This document shows, one piece after another, positions 17,700 to 26,027 of a DNA stretch of 64,000 nt (positions are counted from its first letter, which is position 1; each line of letters starts with the position of its first letter). The notes under the pieces are model-generated. The model did no database searches, was not told the origin of the DNA, and saw nothing but the letters and a program-made list of their open reading frames with translations. The stretch is taken from assembly GCF_000938255.1 (NCBI RefSeq), contig NZ_JYMR01000038.1, positions 62,001-126,000 on the forward strand, in the 5' to 3' direction. A program made the position numbers and the translations under genes. The stretch comes from Bradyrhizobium sp. LTSP849. Lineage in GTDB: Bacteria > Pseudomonadota > Alphaproteobacteria > Rhizobiales > Xanthobacteraceae.

Positions 17700-19058
17700 A
17701 TGATGAGCCAGGAGCAGAACGACCTCATCACCCGCACCGGGCCGAAGGACCCCTGCGGGAAGTTGATGCGGAGCTATTGGCAGCCGGCGGCGCTGGTCGA
17801 TGAGCTGGAAGGCGCGCGGCCGATCCGTCCGGTCAAACTGCTCGGCGAGAATTTGGTGCTGTTCCGCGACGAGGCCGGACGCTACGGCCTGATCGATCGC
17901 CAGTGCTCGCATCGCGGCGCCGACCTCGCCTTCGGGCGGCTCGAGCATGGCGGCCTGCGCTGCGCTTTCCATGGCTGGCTGTTCGACGCGACCGGCCAGT
18001 GCATTGAGACGCCGGCCGAGCCGAAGGACTCAAAGCTCTGCCAGAACATCCGCCAGCGCTCCTATCCCGTGGTGGAGAAGAGCGGCATCCTCTGGACCTA
18101 TCTCGGCGAAGGTGAGCCGCCGGCATTCCCGGAGCTCGACTGCTTCGTCGCGCCTAGCACGCACACTTTTTCGTTCAAGGGCCACATGGCCTGCAACTGG
18201 CTTCAGGCCCTCGAAGTCGGCATCGATCCCGCGCACGCCTCCTATCTGCATCGCTTCTTCGAGGACGAGGATACATCCACGGCCTACGGCAAGCAGTTTC
18301 GCGGCGCCTCCGCCGGCTCTGACCTGCCGATGACAATGATCCTGCGCGAATACGATCGGCCCATCATCAATGTCGAGCACACCGAATACGGGCTGCGGCT
18401 GATCGCGCTGCGCGAGATCGACGAGGAGCGCACCCATGTGCGCGTCACCAACCAGCTGTTCCCGCACGGCTTCGTCATCCCCATGAGCACGGAGATGACG
18501 ATCACGCAGTGGCACGTGCCGGTCGACGACGAGAACTGCTATTGGTACGCGATCTTCACCAGCTATTCGAACCCGGTCGATAAAAAGAAGATGCGCGACC
18601 AGCGACTCGAGCTCTACGAGCTGCCCGATTACAAATCGCGCAAGAACAACAGCAACGATTACGGCTTCGATCCGCACGAGCAGCAGACCGCGACCTATAC
18701 CGGCATGGGAAGCGACATCAACGTCCACGACCAATGGGCGGTGGAATCGATGGGGGCGATCCAGGACCGCACCAAGGAGCATCTCGGCACGAGCGACAAG
18801 GCGATCGTGCAATATCGCCGCCTGCTGCGGCAGGAGATCGAGAAGGTCTCGGGCGGCGAGAAGCCGATGCTGTTTCTCGACGAGGCCAACGCGCGCAGCA
18901 TCCAGGGGCCGGCGACCATGGACGGCATCGGGCCGACGCGCGGCTGGGAGACCTACTGGATGGAAGTCGACGTCAAGCGCCGCCGCGGCGCGCCCTGGAC
19001 CGCGCCGGTGCCGAAGGAAATCGCGGACAATGTGCATCGGCTGACGGCGGCGGAGTGA
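17700..19058 (+). CDS. Rieske aromatic ring-hydroxylating oxygenase, large subunit (phthalate 4,5-dioxygenase-like)
   Basis: Protein of 452 residues. The Rieske [2Fe-2S] motif is CSH at 69-71 and CAFH at 88-91. The mononuclear iron ligands are expected in GIDPAHASYLHRFF plus a later Asp. The length and sequence style are those of the phthalate dioxygenase (alpha-only) group. It must receive electrons from a reductase, but none is encoded nearby. The next gene on the strand is a glutamine-synthetase-like ligase, and a divergent IclR regulator lies upstream. Substrate unknown; an aromatic acid or an amine-bearing ring is plausible. Confidence 0.88.
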   Translation: MMSQEQNDLITRTGPKDPCGKLMRSYWQPAALVDELEGARPIRPVKLLGENLVLFRDEAGRYGLIDRQCSHRGADLAFGRLEHGGLRCAFHGWLFDATGQCIETPAEPKDSKLCQNIRQRSYPVVEKSGILWTYLGEGEPPAFPELDCFVAPSTHTFSFKGHMACNWLQALEVGIDPAHASYLHRFFEDEDTSTAYGKQFRGASAGSDLPMTMILREYDRPIINVEHTEYGLRLIALREIDEERTHVRVTNQLFPHGFVIPMSTEMTITQWHVPVDDENCYWYAIFTSYSNPVDKKKMRDQRLELYELPDYKSRKNNSNDYGFDPHEQQTATYTGMGSDINVHDQWAVESMGAIQDRTKEHLGTSDKAIVQYRRLLRQEIEKVSGGEKPMLFLDEANARSIQGPATMDGIGPTRGWETYWMEVDVKRRRGAPWTAPVPKEIADNVHRLTAAE

Positions 19059-19107
19059 CGATGCCGTTCGCCGCCGGCGGGTCGCGACAGCGGCTCCACA
19101 TTCTCCG

Positions 19108-19212
19108 CTGTCATGCCCCGCGAAGGCGGGGCATCCAGTACGCCGCGGCCTTTCGTGGATACGTTGCCGTCTCTGGAATACTGGATCGTCCGCCTTCGCG
19201 GACGATGACAGC
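19108..19212. repeat. Intergenic repeat, family B, copy 2
   Basis: Same ends and core as 8677-8782 (CTGTCATGCCCC, AGTACGCCGCGG, CTCTGGAATACTGGATC, GATGACAG). The repeat lies between the Rieske and glutamine-synthetase-like genes, which share a strand. It ends 40 bp before the likely GTG start of the latter. Confidence 0.82.
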
Positions 19213-19251
19213 GTGGGCTATGCTCTCACCGAGCGAGAAGGAGCCATCGAA

Positions 19252-20688
19252 GTGACTTTCGTCGCGCGTCATGCGCTGTGGTCGGATGAGCAGAAGGACG
19301 CGGCACTGCGCATGCGCCGCATCGTCGAGGAGAAGAACCTCGAAGTCATCCGCCTCGCCTTCCCCGACCAGCACGGCATCTTGCGCGGCAAGACCATCAT
19401 CGCCTCCGAGGCGATCGCCTCGCTGGAGAGCGGCTGCTCCATCACCACGACCATGTTCGCCAAGGACACCTCGCACCGCACGGTGTTTCCGGTGTTCACA
19501 TCGGGCGGCGGCTTCGGCATGAAGGAGATGGAGGGCGCGGCCGACGTGCTGATGGTCGCCGACCCCAGCACGTTTCGTGTGCTGCCGTGGGCGCCGGCGA
19601 CGGGCTGGGTGCTGTGCGATCTCTATTTCAACAACGGCCGTCCCGTGCCGTTCGCGACGCGCGGGCTCTATCGCAAGGCACTCGATGAGCTCGGAAGCCG
19701 CGGCTACGATTTCGTCGCTGGGCTCGAGGTCGAATTCCACATCTTCAAGCTCGACGACGCGCATATGCGACCCGAGGATGCCGGCCAGCCCGGCACACCG
19801 CCCTCGGTGAGCCTGCTCAGCCACGGTTATCAATATCTGACCGAGCAGCGCTTCGATCAGATGGAGCCGGTGCTAGAGATTCTTCGTCGCGACATCCTGG
19901 CGCTCGGGTTGCCCTTGCGCTCGGTCGAGGTCGAGTTCGGACCGAGCCAATGCGAATTCACCTTCGCGCCGAAAAAGGGCCTGGAGCCCGCCGACAACAT
20001 GGTGCTGTTTCGCAGCGCCGTAAAGCAGATCGCGCGCCGCCACGGCTATCACGCCACCTTCATGTGCCGGCCGAAGCTGCCGAACCTGGTCGCGAGCGGC
20101 TGGCATTTGCATCAATCGATCGTCTCACGCGTGAGCGGTGAGAACCAGTTCATCGCGCAGGAAAGCGGCGAGCCGCTCAGCCAGTTCGGCCGCTCTTATC
20201 TCGCCGGCCTGCTCGACCACGCCCGTGCGGCGACCGTGTTCACGACGCCAACCATCAACGGCTACAAGCGATATCGTTCCTATTCGCTGGCGCCGGACCG
20301 CGCGATCTGGGGCCGCGACAATCGCGGCGTGATGATCCGTGTCCTCAGCGGCGCCGGCGATGCCGCGACGCGCCTGGAAAATCGCGTCGGCGAGCCCGCG
20401 GCCAATCCCTATCTCTACATGGCTTCGCAGATCCTCGCCGGGCTCGACGGCGTCGACCGCAAGCTCGACCCCGGTCCGTCCGCCGACACGCCCTACGAGA
20501 GCGACGCACCGCTATTGCCCAAGTCGCTGCGCGACGCGGTCAGCGCGCTCAAGGACGATCCGTTCTTTCGCGAAAAGTTCGGCGCCGAGTTCGTGGACTA
20601 TTACACTCACATCAAGAACGCCGAGATCGACCGCTTCCTGGCCGAAGTGACGGATTGGGAACATCGCGAATATTTCGAGATGTTCTGA
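19252..20688 (+). CDS. Glutamine-synthetase-family ligase (gamma-glutamyl-amine/anilide type)
   Basis: Protein of 478 residues in the GS type I/III superfamily. Visible landmarks are the nucleotide and glutamate site (EVEFHIFKLDD), EFGPSQCEFTF, SGWHLHQSIV and the late NRVGEPAANPYLY segment. The family includes gamma-glutamylpolyamine and gamma-glutamylanilide synthases. Its place after a Rieske oxygenase resembles aniline dioxygenase clusters, where a GS-like protein activates the amine. The GTG at 19252 is preferred because AAGGAG lies 9 nt upstream; an earlier GTG (19213) would begin at the edge of the repeat. It is convergent with the MFS gene. Confidence 0.85.
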   Translation: MTFVARHALWSDEQKDAALRMRRIVEEKNLEVIRLAFPDQHGILRGKTIIASEAIASLESGCSITTTMFAKDTSHRTVFPVFTSGGGFGMKEMEGAADVLMVADPSTFRVLPWAPATGWVLCDLYFNNGRPVPFATRGLYRKALDELGSRGYDFVAGLEVEFHIFKLDDAHMRPEDAGQPGTPPSVSLLSHGYQYLTEQRFDQMEPVLEILRRDILALGLPLRSVEVEFGPSQCEFTFAPKKGLEPADNMVLFRSAVKQIARRHGYHATFMCRPKLPNLVASGWHLHQSIVSRVSGENQFIAQESGEPLSQFGRSYLAGLLDHARAATVFTTPTINGYKRYRSYSLAPDRAIWGRDNRGVMIRVLSGAGDAATRLENRVGEPAANPYLYMASQILAGLDGVDRKLDPGPSADTPYESDAPLLPKSLRDAVSALKDDPFFREKFGAEFVDYYTHIKNAEIDRFLAEVTDWEHREYFEMF

Positions 20689-20698
20689 GCACGCTCCG

Positions 20699-22141
20699 TT
20701 ATGCCGCCTTGGGCTTCTGCCTGAGGTAGAGGTAGGTCGGCAGAAGACCAAGCGCGATGATCGCGACCATCACCCACCAGCCGCGTTGGAATGCCACGAG
20801 GCGCTCCGGCAACGATGCCGGTGTGCCGATGATGGCCACGAAGATCGCGACTCCCACCGCAAGTGAGGCCTGACGGATCATGTTGATGACGCCGGAGCCC
20901 GTCGCGAATGACGAGGGCGGTAATCCGGCAGCACTGACGCCCATCAATGTCGGGAAGGTCAAGCCGACGCCAATGCCGGTCGGGATCATGCCCATGATCA
21001 CGAACGCCATGTGCGGCTCAGGACCGATCAGAGTTGCCCAGGCGACCAGACCTGCCGCGAAGATGACGATGCCGGCCGTGACGACGGGCGCGGCGCCGAA
21101 GCGCGCGATCAGCCGTCCTGCGAACAGCCGCGAGGTGATCGGCACCATCAGCGGCCCCGGCGCAATCGCAAGTCCCGTCTGCAACGCCGACCATCCCCAC
21201 GCGGTCTGCTCCCACAGGGCAACCGAAAGCAGCATGGCGCCGAAGGCCGCCGAATAGGGCGCCATCACCAAGGCAGCCCCGGTGAATTGGCGGACGCGAA
21301 ACAGCGCCGGATCGACAAATGGATTTTCCAGGCGAAGGCAGCGCCAGACAAACAAGCCGAGCAGGATCGTGGCGGCAGCGAAGCTGTAGCCGATGGCCGG
21401 CGCGCGCAGTCCCCAGTCACTGACCTTCACGATGGCGAAGACGAGCGCGCCGATTCCGCCGGTCACCAGCACGGCGTCGAGGAATTTCGGGCGGGGCGCA
21501 TCATGCCCCTCGATCTCCGGAAGCTTCCACCAGCCGATCACCATGGCCGCGAGGCCGATCGGGACATTGACGAAGAATATCCAGCGCCAGTTGACGGTAA
21601 CGAGCACACCACCGACGACGGGCCCGAGCGCCGCGGCGAGGCCGCCGATCGCTGTCCAGGTCCGCACCGCGCTGCCGCGCTTCTCCGGCGCGAACACCGC
21701 CAGCAGCAATCCGAGCGATGTCGGCGTCATCAGCGCCGCGCCCGCGGCCTGGACAATACGAAACGCGGTGAGCATCCCGACATTGTTGGCGGCGGCGCAC
21801 GCTGCGGACGCCACGGTGAAGAGGCCGACACCGAGCAGGAAGCTGAGATTTCGGCGGTGACGTTCGGCCAGCCGTCCGAAGAACACCAGCAGCGCCGCAT
21901 AGGCGATCGCGTAGCCGTTCAGGACCCACGACATGTCGTCGAGCGAGGCGTCCTTGAAGTCTCGCCCGATATTGGGAAGCGCGACGTTGACGATGAAGAG
22001 GTCGAGATTGGCAAGGCAAATGCCGACGCACACGATCGCCAGCACGACGTTCGGCGAAGCTAACGGACGGGGCTTAGGCGACAGCGAGAGATCATCGAGC
22101 GGCACGGCGCGGGCGAAGGCGCCGCGTTCAATACTGTTCAT
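20699..22141 (-). CDS. MFS multidrug efflux transporter (DHA2/EmrB-QacA type)
   Basis: Proton-coupled exporter of 480 residues with about 14 hydrophobic helices. Family segments are WVLNGYAIAYAALL, the motif-A-like GRLAERHRRN, and NWRWIFFVNVPIG (the DHA2 signature). It is the second gene of an operon with a MarR regulator, three bases downstream of the regulator's stop. It is predicted to export a toxic small molecule that the MarR protein senses. Confidence 0.9.
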   Translation of the reverse strand: MNSIERGAFARAVPLDDLSLSPKPRPLASPNVVLAIVCVGICLANLDLFIVNVALPNIGRDFKDASLDDMSWVLNGYAIAYAALLVFFGRLAERHRRNLSFLLGVGLFTVASAACAAANNVGMLTAFRIVQAAGAALMTPTSLGLLLAVFAPEKRGSAVRTWTAIGGLAAALGPVVGGVLVTVNWRWIFFVNVPIGLAAMVIGWWKLPEIEGHDAPRPKFLDAVLVTGGIGALVFAIVKVSDWGLRAPAIGYSFAAATILLGLFVWRCLRLENPFVDPALFRVRQFTGAALVMAPYSAAFGAMLLSVALWEQTAWGWSALQTGLAIAPGPLMVPITSRLFAGRLIARFGAAPVVTAGIVIFAAGLVAWATLIGPEPHMAFVIMGMIPTGIGVGLTFPTLMGVSAAGLPPSSFATGSGVINMIRQASLAVGVAIFVAIIGTPASLPERLVAFQRGWWVMVAIIALGLLPTYLYLRQKPKAA

Positions 22142-22144
22142 TGG

Positions 22145-22633
22145 TTATGCCTTTTCGTGATGCAATTCGTGTCGCTCGGGAATCAGCGACTGATCGCCGG
22201 CGATGCCAACCAGCACGTTTCGCAACCCGGCCGCAGCGCGCCTGCCGAATCCATCTTCGAATTTCTCCTGCGCCGCGAGCCAGAGCGGCCGCGCATCGGC
22301 AAGACGCGCACGCCCTGTCCGAGTCAGCTTGACCCGGCGGCTTCGGCGATCAGTCTCATCGCGCTCCAGTGTGACCAGACCGTCACGCTGGAGGGGACGC
22401 AGGTTCTGGCCGATGGTCGACTGGTCCATGACCAGCGCATCGGCGAGGTCGCCGATCGAAGGCGCGGCATCTCCGCGGCGATGGATCTCGGTCAGGAGCG
22501 CGTATTGGGTGGAACGAAGCCCCGAAGGCTCCAGCGCCGCATCGTAGAACAGCGTCATGTGGCGCGACGCCTTGCGCAACGCCACGCAATTGCAACGATT
22601 ACGCTCCATCACAGGCAGATCTTGGTCAGCCAT
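22145..22633 (-). CDS. MarR-family regulator of the efflux pump
   Basis: MarR protein of 162 residues. Its winged helix includes IGDLADALVMDQSTIGQNLRPLQ and the wing LERDETDRRSRRVKLT, with Asp and Arg residues typical of the wing. Two Cys near the N-terminus (RNRCNCVALRK) could be redox-active, as in some MarR/OhrR proteins, but this is speculative. Two GGGATATCCC palindromes lie directly upstream, which is strong evidence for autoregulation. The MFS pump gene follows. Confidence 0.9.
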   Translation of the reverse strand: MADQDLPVMERNRCNCVALRKASRHMTLFYDAALEPSGLRSTQYALLTEIHRRGDAAPSIGDLADALVMDQSTIGQNLRPLQRDGLVTLERDETDRRSRRVKLTRTGRARLADARPLWLAAQEKFEDGFGRRAAAGLRNVLVGIAGDQSLIPERHELHHEKA

Positions 22634-22644
22634 GACGCCCCCGT

Positions 22645-22682
22645 TATCGGGATATCCCGATATACAAATAGAGGGATATCCC
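22645..22682. promoter_or_regulatory. Twin palindromic operator upstream of the MarR-MFS operon
   Basis: An 18-bp perfect palindrome, TATCGGGATATCCCGATA (22645-22662), and a second core GGGATATCCC (22673-22682), 24 bp centre to centre. The first begins 12 bp upstream of the MarR start codon. Confidence 0.75.
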
Positions 22683-22883
22683 GGTATTCTTGGGGCGTCA
22701 ACCCGCGGGATGCTTTCCGGCCGCGGCGAGCGCGTGTCTCACACGCCTGTGATGCGACTTCGTCCGGCCTGTTCCGACGACATCACTCCATCCCTGACGA
22801 AGCCGTTTTCCCCGCGGATCGAAAAACGCCGGAAAGATACGAGGCCTATTGTTGGCTTCAATGATCAACAATGGAGTTCGGTC

Positions 22884-22970
22884 ATGTTGGGTCAATTGTT
22901 CAGTCTGATCTATCGCCTGTCCTGCCGGACCACCCTGATCGAAATCGGCGTGCACCGCCTCGCCCGTTAG
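22884..22970 (+). CDS. Possible 28-residue small protein
   Basis: A short frame starts at ATG 22884 with GGAG 7 nt upstream and ends TAG at 22970. The product begins MLGQLFSLIYRLS, with a short amphipathic or hydrophobic N-terminus followed by a basic C-terminus. It sits alone between the MarR gene and a small secreted protein gene. I recognise no family. The good ribosome-binding site is the only support. Confidence 0.35.
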   Translation: MLGQLFSLIYRLSCRTTLIEIGVHRLAR

Positions 22971-23023
22971 CGATTGGCGATACGATTTAGGTAAGACGGA
23001 CTGACGAGATAACGGGCGTTTCC

Positions 23024-23398
23024 ATGCGCAAGCTGGTCCTGATCGCAGTGATATCGCTGCTCGCAACACAAGCCGATGCCGGCGGTCCGCGGGGCCTGAG
23101 CCTGGCGGGGACCAATGCAAGCCAGCCGGCGACACAGCCGGTCGCAGCGCCAGCGCCACAGGTCACACAGCCTCCGGCGGCAACACCGCCAGCAGATGTC
23201 CAGACAGCGACCACCGCACCCGCTTCGACTCCGCCGGCAACAATAGCGCCAGCCGCATCTGCTCGGGCTGCAATGCCCGCCCAGTCCACCGCAGCACCGG
23301 CTATCAAGACGACCGAGACGGCCAAGCCAAAGCACCGCCAGCCGTCTACCGAGGCGCGCGTGATCCGCGAGCTGCATCGGCATGGGATTTATTGGTAA
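23024..23398 (+). CDS. Small secreted Ala/Pro/Thr-rich protein
   Basis: Protein of 124 residues with a clear signal peptide (MRKLVLIAVISLLATQADA). A long low-complexity Pro-Ala-Thr-rich region spans about 30-105, and the C-terminus is basic (TEARVIRELHRHGIYW). Such proteins are common and uncharacterised in bradyrhizobia. The low-complexity part may be a periplasmic linker. No domain was recognised and the ribosome-binding site is weak. The neighbouring genes give no functional hint. Confidence 0.65.
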   Translation: MRKLVLIAVISLLATQADAGGPRGLSLAGTNASQPATQPVAAPAPQVTQPPAATPPADVQTATTAPASTPPATIAPAASARAAMPAQSTAAPAIKTTETAKPKHRQPSTEARVIRELHRHGIYW

Positions 23399-23423
23399 TT
23401 GGTTGTCACGCGTTCTCCCCAGC

Positions 23424-23565
23424 GTCGTCCCGGCGAAGGCCGGGACCCATAACCACAGGGAGTGGTTTGGCGAAGACCGCCAGTTATCTCATCACAGCGC
23501 GGTACTGCTATCGAATCATCACCGATGGATCACGCGGTATGGGTCCCGGCCTGCGCCGGGACGAC
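23424..23565. repeat. Intergenic repeat, family C, copy 1
   Basis: Ends GTCGTCCCGGCGAAGGCCGGGACCCAT and the mirror ATGGGTCCCGGCCTGCGCCGGGACGAC, with the internal GTGGTTTGGCGAAGAC conserved. A second copy is at 57540-57682 and an end fragment at 7772-7797. It separates the secreted protein gene from the convergent liv operon. Confidence 0.82.
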
Positions 23566-23601
23566 ACTGATTGTGAGGCGACAGCAAGCCGTCGCTCGCC
23601 G

Positions 23602-24330
23602 CTAAATCCCCAAATACTTATGCTGCAAATCCGGCTCGGCCATCAGCTGGTCCGACGTACCGCTCCACACCGTTTTGCCGCGCTCGATGATGGTGTGGCG
23701 GTCGCAGATGCGGGCGAGGTGGTCGACGTTCTTGTCGACGACCAGGATCGACTGTCCCCGGCTCTTCAGCATCGAGAGACAATTCCAGATCTCTTCTCGG
23801 ATCAGCGGCGCGAGGCCTTCGGTCGCCTCGTCCAGGATCAGGAGTTTTGGGTTGGTCATCAGCGCGCGGCCGATCGCCAGCATCTGCTGCTCGCCGCCGG
23901 AGAGCTGGTTGCCCATGTTCGAGGCTCGCTCGGCAAGCCGAGGGAACAGCGCATAGATCGCGGCCAGCGTCCAGGGATTGGCGCTGTTGAAGCGATCGGC
24001 GGCGGCCGCGACCAGATTTTCGCGCACGGTGAGGTTCGGGAAAATCTGGCGTCCCTCAGGGACCAAGCCGACACCGAGCTTCGCGATCCGATACGACGGA
24101 AACTGCCGCACCTCGGCACCCGCAAAACGGATGCTGCCCGCGCGCGCCGGCGTCAGGCCCATGATGGAGCGGATGGTGGTGGTCTTGCCCATGCCGTTGC
24201 GGCCCATGAGTGAAACCATCTCGCCCGGCTTGATCGACAGCGACAGGCCGAACAGCACCTGGGAGAGGCCGTAGCAGGTCTCGATGCCTTCGACGTCGAG
24301 CAGCGTGTCAGCCATCACCTTTTCAGACAT
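23602..24330 (-). CDS. livF: Branched-chain-type ABC transporter ATPase LivF
   Basis: ATPase of 242 residues. Walker A is GRNGMGKTT, the signature LSGGEQQMLAIGRAL, and Walker B LLILDEATEGLAP. It pairs with LivG in HAAT-type importers. The ATG at 24330 overlaps the livG stop by 8 bases (coupling). An ATG 15 bases later is possible. The operon order is livH-livM-livG-livF, with no binding-protein gene. A BoxR-like site upstream of livH suggests an aromatic acid rather than an amino acid as cargo. Confidence 0.9.
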   Translation of the reverse strand: MSEKVMADTLLDVEGIETCYGLSQVLFGLSLSIKPGEMVSLMGRNGMGKTTTIRSIMGLTPARAGSIRFAGAEVRQFPSYRIAKLGVGLVPEGRQIFPNLTVRENLVAAAADRFNSANPWTLAAIYALFPRLAERASNMGNQLSGGEQQMLAIGRALMTNPKLLILDEATEGLAPLIREEIWNCLSMLKSRGQSILVVDKNVDHLARICDRHTIIERGKTVWSGTSDQLMAEPDLQHKYLGI

Positions 24331-25090
24331 GGTGCGTCACCACATGCTGGTCGCCGAGATAGGCGCGCTTGACGTCGTCGTTCGCGCGGATCGCGGCCGG
24401 ATCACCGGAGGCAATGACGCGGCCATAGACCAGCACCGAGATGCGGTCAGCGAGCGCGAACACCGCCGGCATGTCGTGCTCGACTAGCACGATCGAGACT
24501 TCTTTACGCAGCTCCTGGAGCAATTGCACCATGCGCTGGGATTCAGTGACGCCGAGGCCCGCCATCGGCTCATCGAGCAGCAGCAATTTCGGCTTGCTGG
24601 CGAGAGCGACCGCAAGCTCGATCTGGCGACGCTCGCCATGGCTGAGCCGGGACACCAGGACATCGGCGCGGTGCAGCAGGCCGACGCGATCGAGCGCGGC
24701 ATGCGCGGCATCGCGCAGGCCCTTCTCCTTCCGTGCGTTGGCAAAGAAGCGGAAGGAGTGGCCTGCATGCGCCTGGGCCGCGAGCGCAACATTGTCGGCG
24801 GCGGTGAAGTCGGGCAGCAGCGAGGTGATCTGGAACGAACGGGCCAATCCCAGCGCGCAGCGGCGATAGGCCGGCAGATAGGTGATGTCGCGGCCACCGA
24901 GCGAAACGCTGCCGGAATGCGGCTCGAGATGGCCAGTGAGCTGGCTGATCAGCGTGGTCTTGCCGGCGCCGTTCGGGCCGATGATGGCGTGCAGCTCGCC
25001 CGCCGCAACATCGAGCGAGACGTTGTCCGTGGCGGTGATGCCGCCGAAGCGACGCACCAGCTTTTCGACGCGAAGCAGCGGTTCAGCCAC
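24323..25090 (-). CDS. livG: Branched-chain-type ABC transporter ATPase LivG
   Basis: ATPase of 255 residues. Walker A is GPNGAGKTT, the signature LSHGERRQIELAVAL, and Walker B LLLLDEPMAGLG; the last residues are rich in His and Val. The first eight bases overlap the end of livM, and its stop lies inside the livF start, so the four genes are tightly coupled. It powers the same importer as LivF. Confidence 0.9.
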   Translation of the reverse strand: MAEPLLRVEKLVRRFGGITATDNVSLDVAAGELHAIIGPNGAGKTTLISQLTGHLEPHSGSVSLGGRDITYLPAYRRCALGLARSFQITSLLPDFTAADNVALAAQAHAGHSFRFFANARKEKGLRDAAHAALDRVGLLHRADVLVSRLSHGERRQIELAVALASKPKLLLLDEPMAGLGVTESQRMVQLLQELRKEVSIVLVEHDMPAVFALADRISVLVYGRVIASGDPAAIRANDDVKRAYLGDQHVVTHHV

Positions 25091-26027
25091 GGTTGAGCCT
25101 CCCGAGCAGGCCCATGATACCGCCGCGGCCGAACAGCACGATCAGCAACAACAGCGGCCCCATGATCAGCGCCCAATATTCGGTGAGCTGCGACAAGAAC
25201 TCTTCCAGCAGCAGATACACCACCGCGCCCATCACCGGGCCGAACAGCGTCCCCATGCCGCCGAGGATCACCATCACCATGAGGTCGCCGGAGCGGGTCC
25301 AGTACATCACCGCCGGGCTGATGAAATCGGTGTTGTTGGCCAGCAGCGCACCCGCAAGGCCGCACATCATGCCGGAGATGACAAAGCAGACCAGCTGGTA
25401 GCGTTTTGCCGGAAAGCCGATCGCCTGCATGCGCTGCTCGTTGGAGCGCAGGCCCTGCACCACGAGGCCGAAGCGTGAATTGACGATGCGCCAGATCAGG
25501 AAGACGACACCGAACAGGCAGGCGAGGCAGAGATAGTAGAACTGCGTGCGATTGCCGAGATTAATCAGGCCGGAAAAGTCGCTGCGCTTGTAGACGGTGA
25601 GGCCGTCGTCGCCGCCATAGCGCGCCAGCCCCGAGGCGACGTAATAGGCCATCTGCGCGAAGGCGAGTGTGATCATGATGAAATAGACGCCGCGGGTGCG
25701 CAATGAGAGCGCGCCGATCACCAGCGCGTACAGCGCAGAGGCTGCGAGCGCGACCGGAAACTGGATGAAGCCGGAGCCGATGCCTTCCTGCGCTAACATG
25801 CCGACGGCGTAGCCGCCGATGCCGAGATAGGCGGCGTGGCCAAAGCTCATCATGCCGCCATAGCCCATCATGAGGTTGAGGCTCGCCGCCGCCAGCGCCA
25901 GGATGACGACGCGGGTGAACAGCGTCAGGATGAAGATGTTGCCCGAGAGCTGCGAATAGAGCGGCAGCAGCACGAGGCCGGCCAGCATCAGGGCCGTGAC
26001 GGCCTTGCTCACAGTGAAAGCTTTCAT
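25083..26027 (-). CDS. livM: Branched-chain-type ABC transporter permease LivM
   Basis: Permease of 314 residues with about nine hydrophobic segments. Family features include LNLMMGYGGMMSFGHAAYLGIGGYAVG near the N-terminus and the MVILGGMGTLFGPVMGAVVYLLLEE stretch near the C-terminus. It overlaps livH by an ATGA junction and livG by eight bases. Confidence 0.92.
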   Translation of the reverse strand: MKAFTVSKAVTALMLAGLVLLPLYSQLSGNIFILTLFTRVVILALAAASLNLMMGYGGMMSFGHAAYLGIGGYAVGMLAQEGIGSGFIQFPVALAASALYALVIGALSLRTRGVYFIMITLAFAQMAYYVASGLARYGGDDGLTVYKRSDFSGLINLGNRTQFYYLCLACLFGVVFLIWRIVNSRFGLVVQGLRSNEQRMQAIGFPAKRYQLVCFVISGMMCGLAGALLANNTDFISPAVMYWTRSGDLMVMVILGGMGTLFGPVMGAVVYLLLEEFLSQLTEYWALIMGPLLLLIVLFGRGGIMGLLGRLNRG

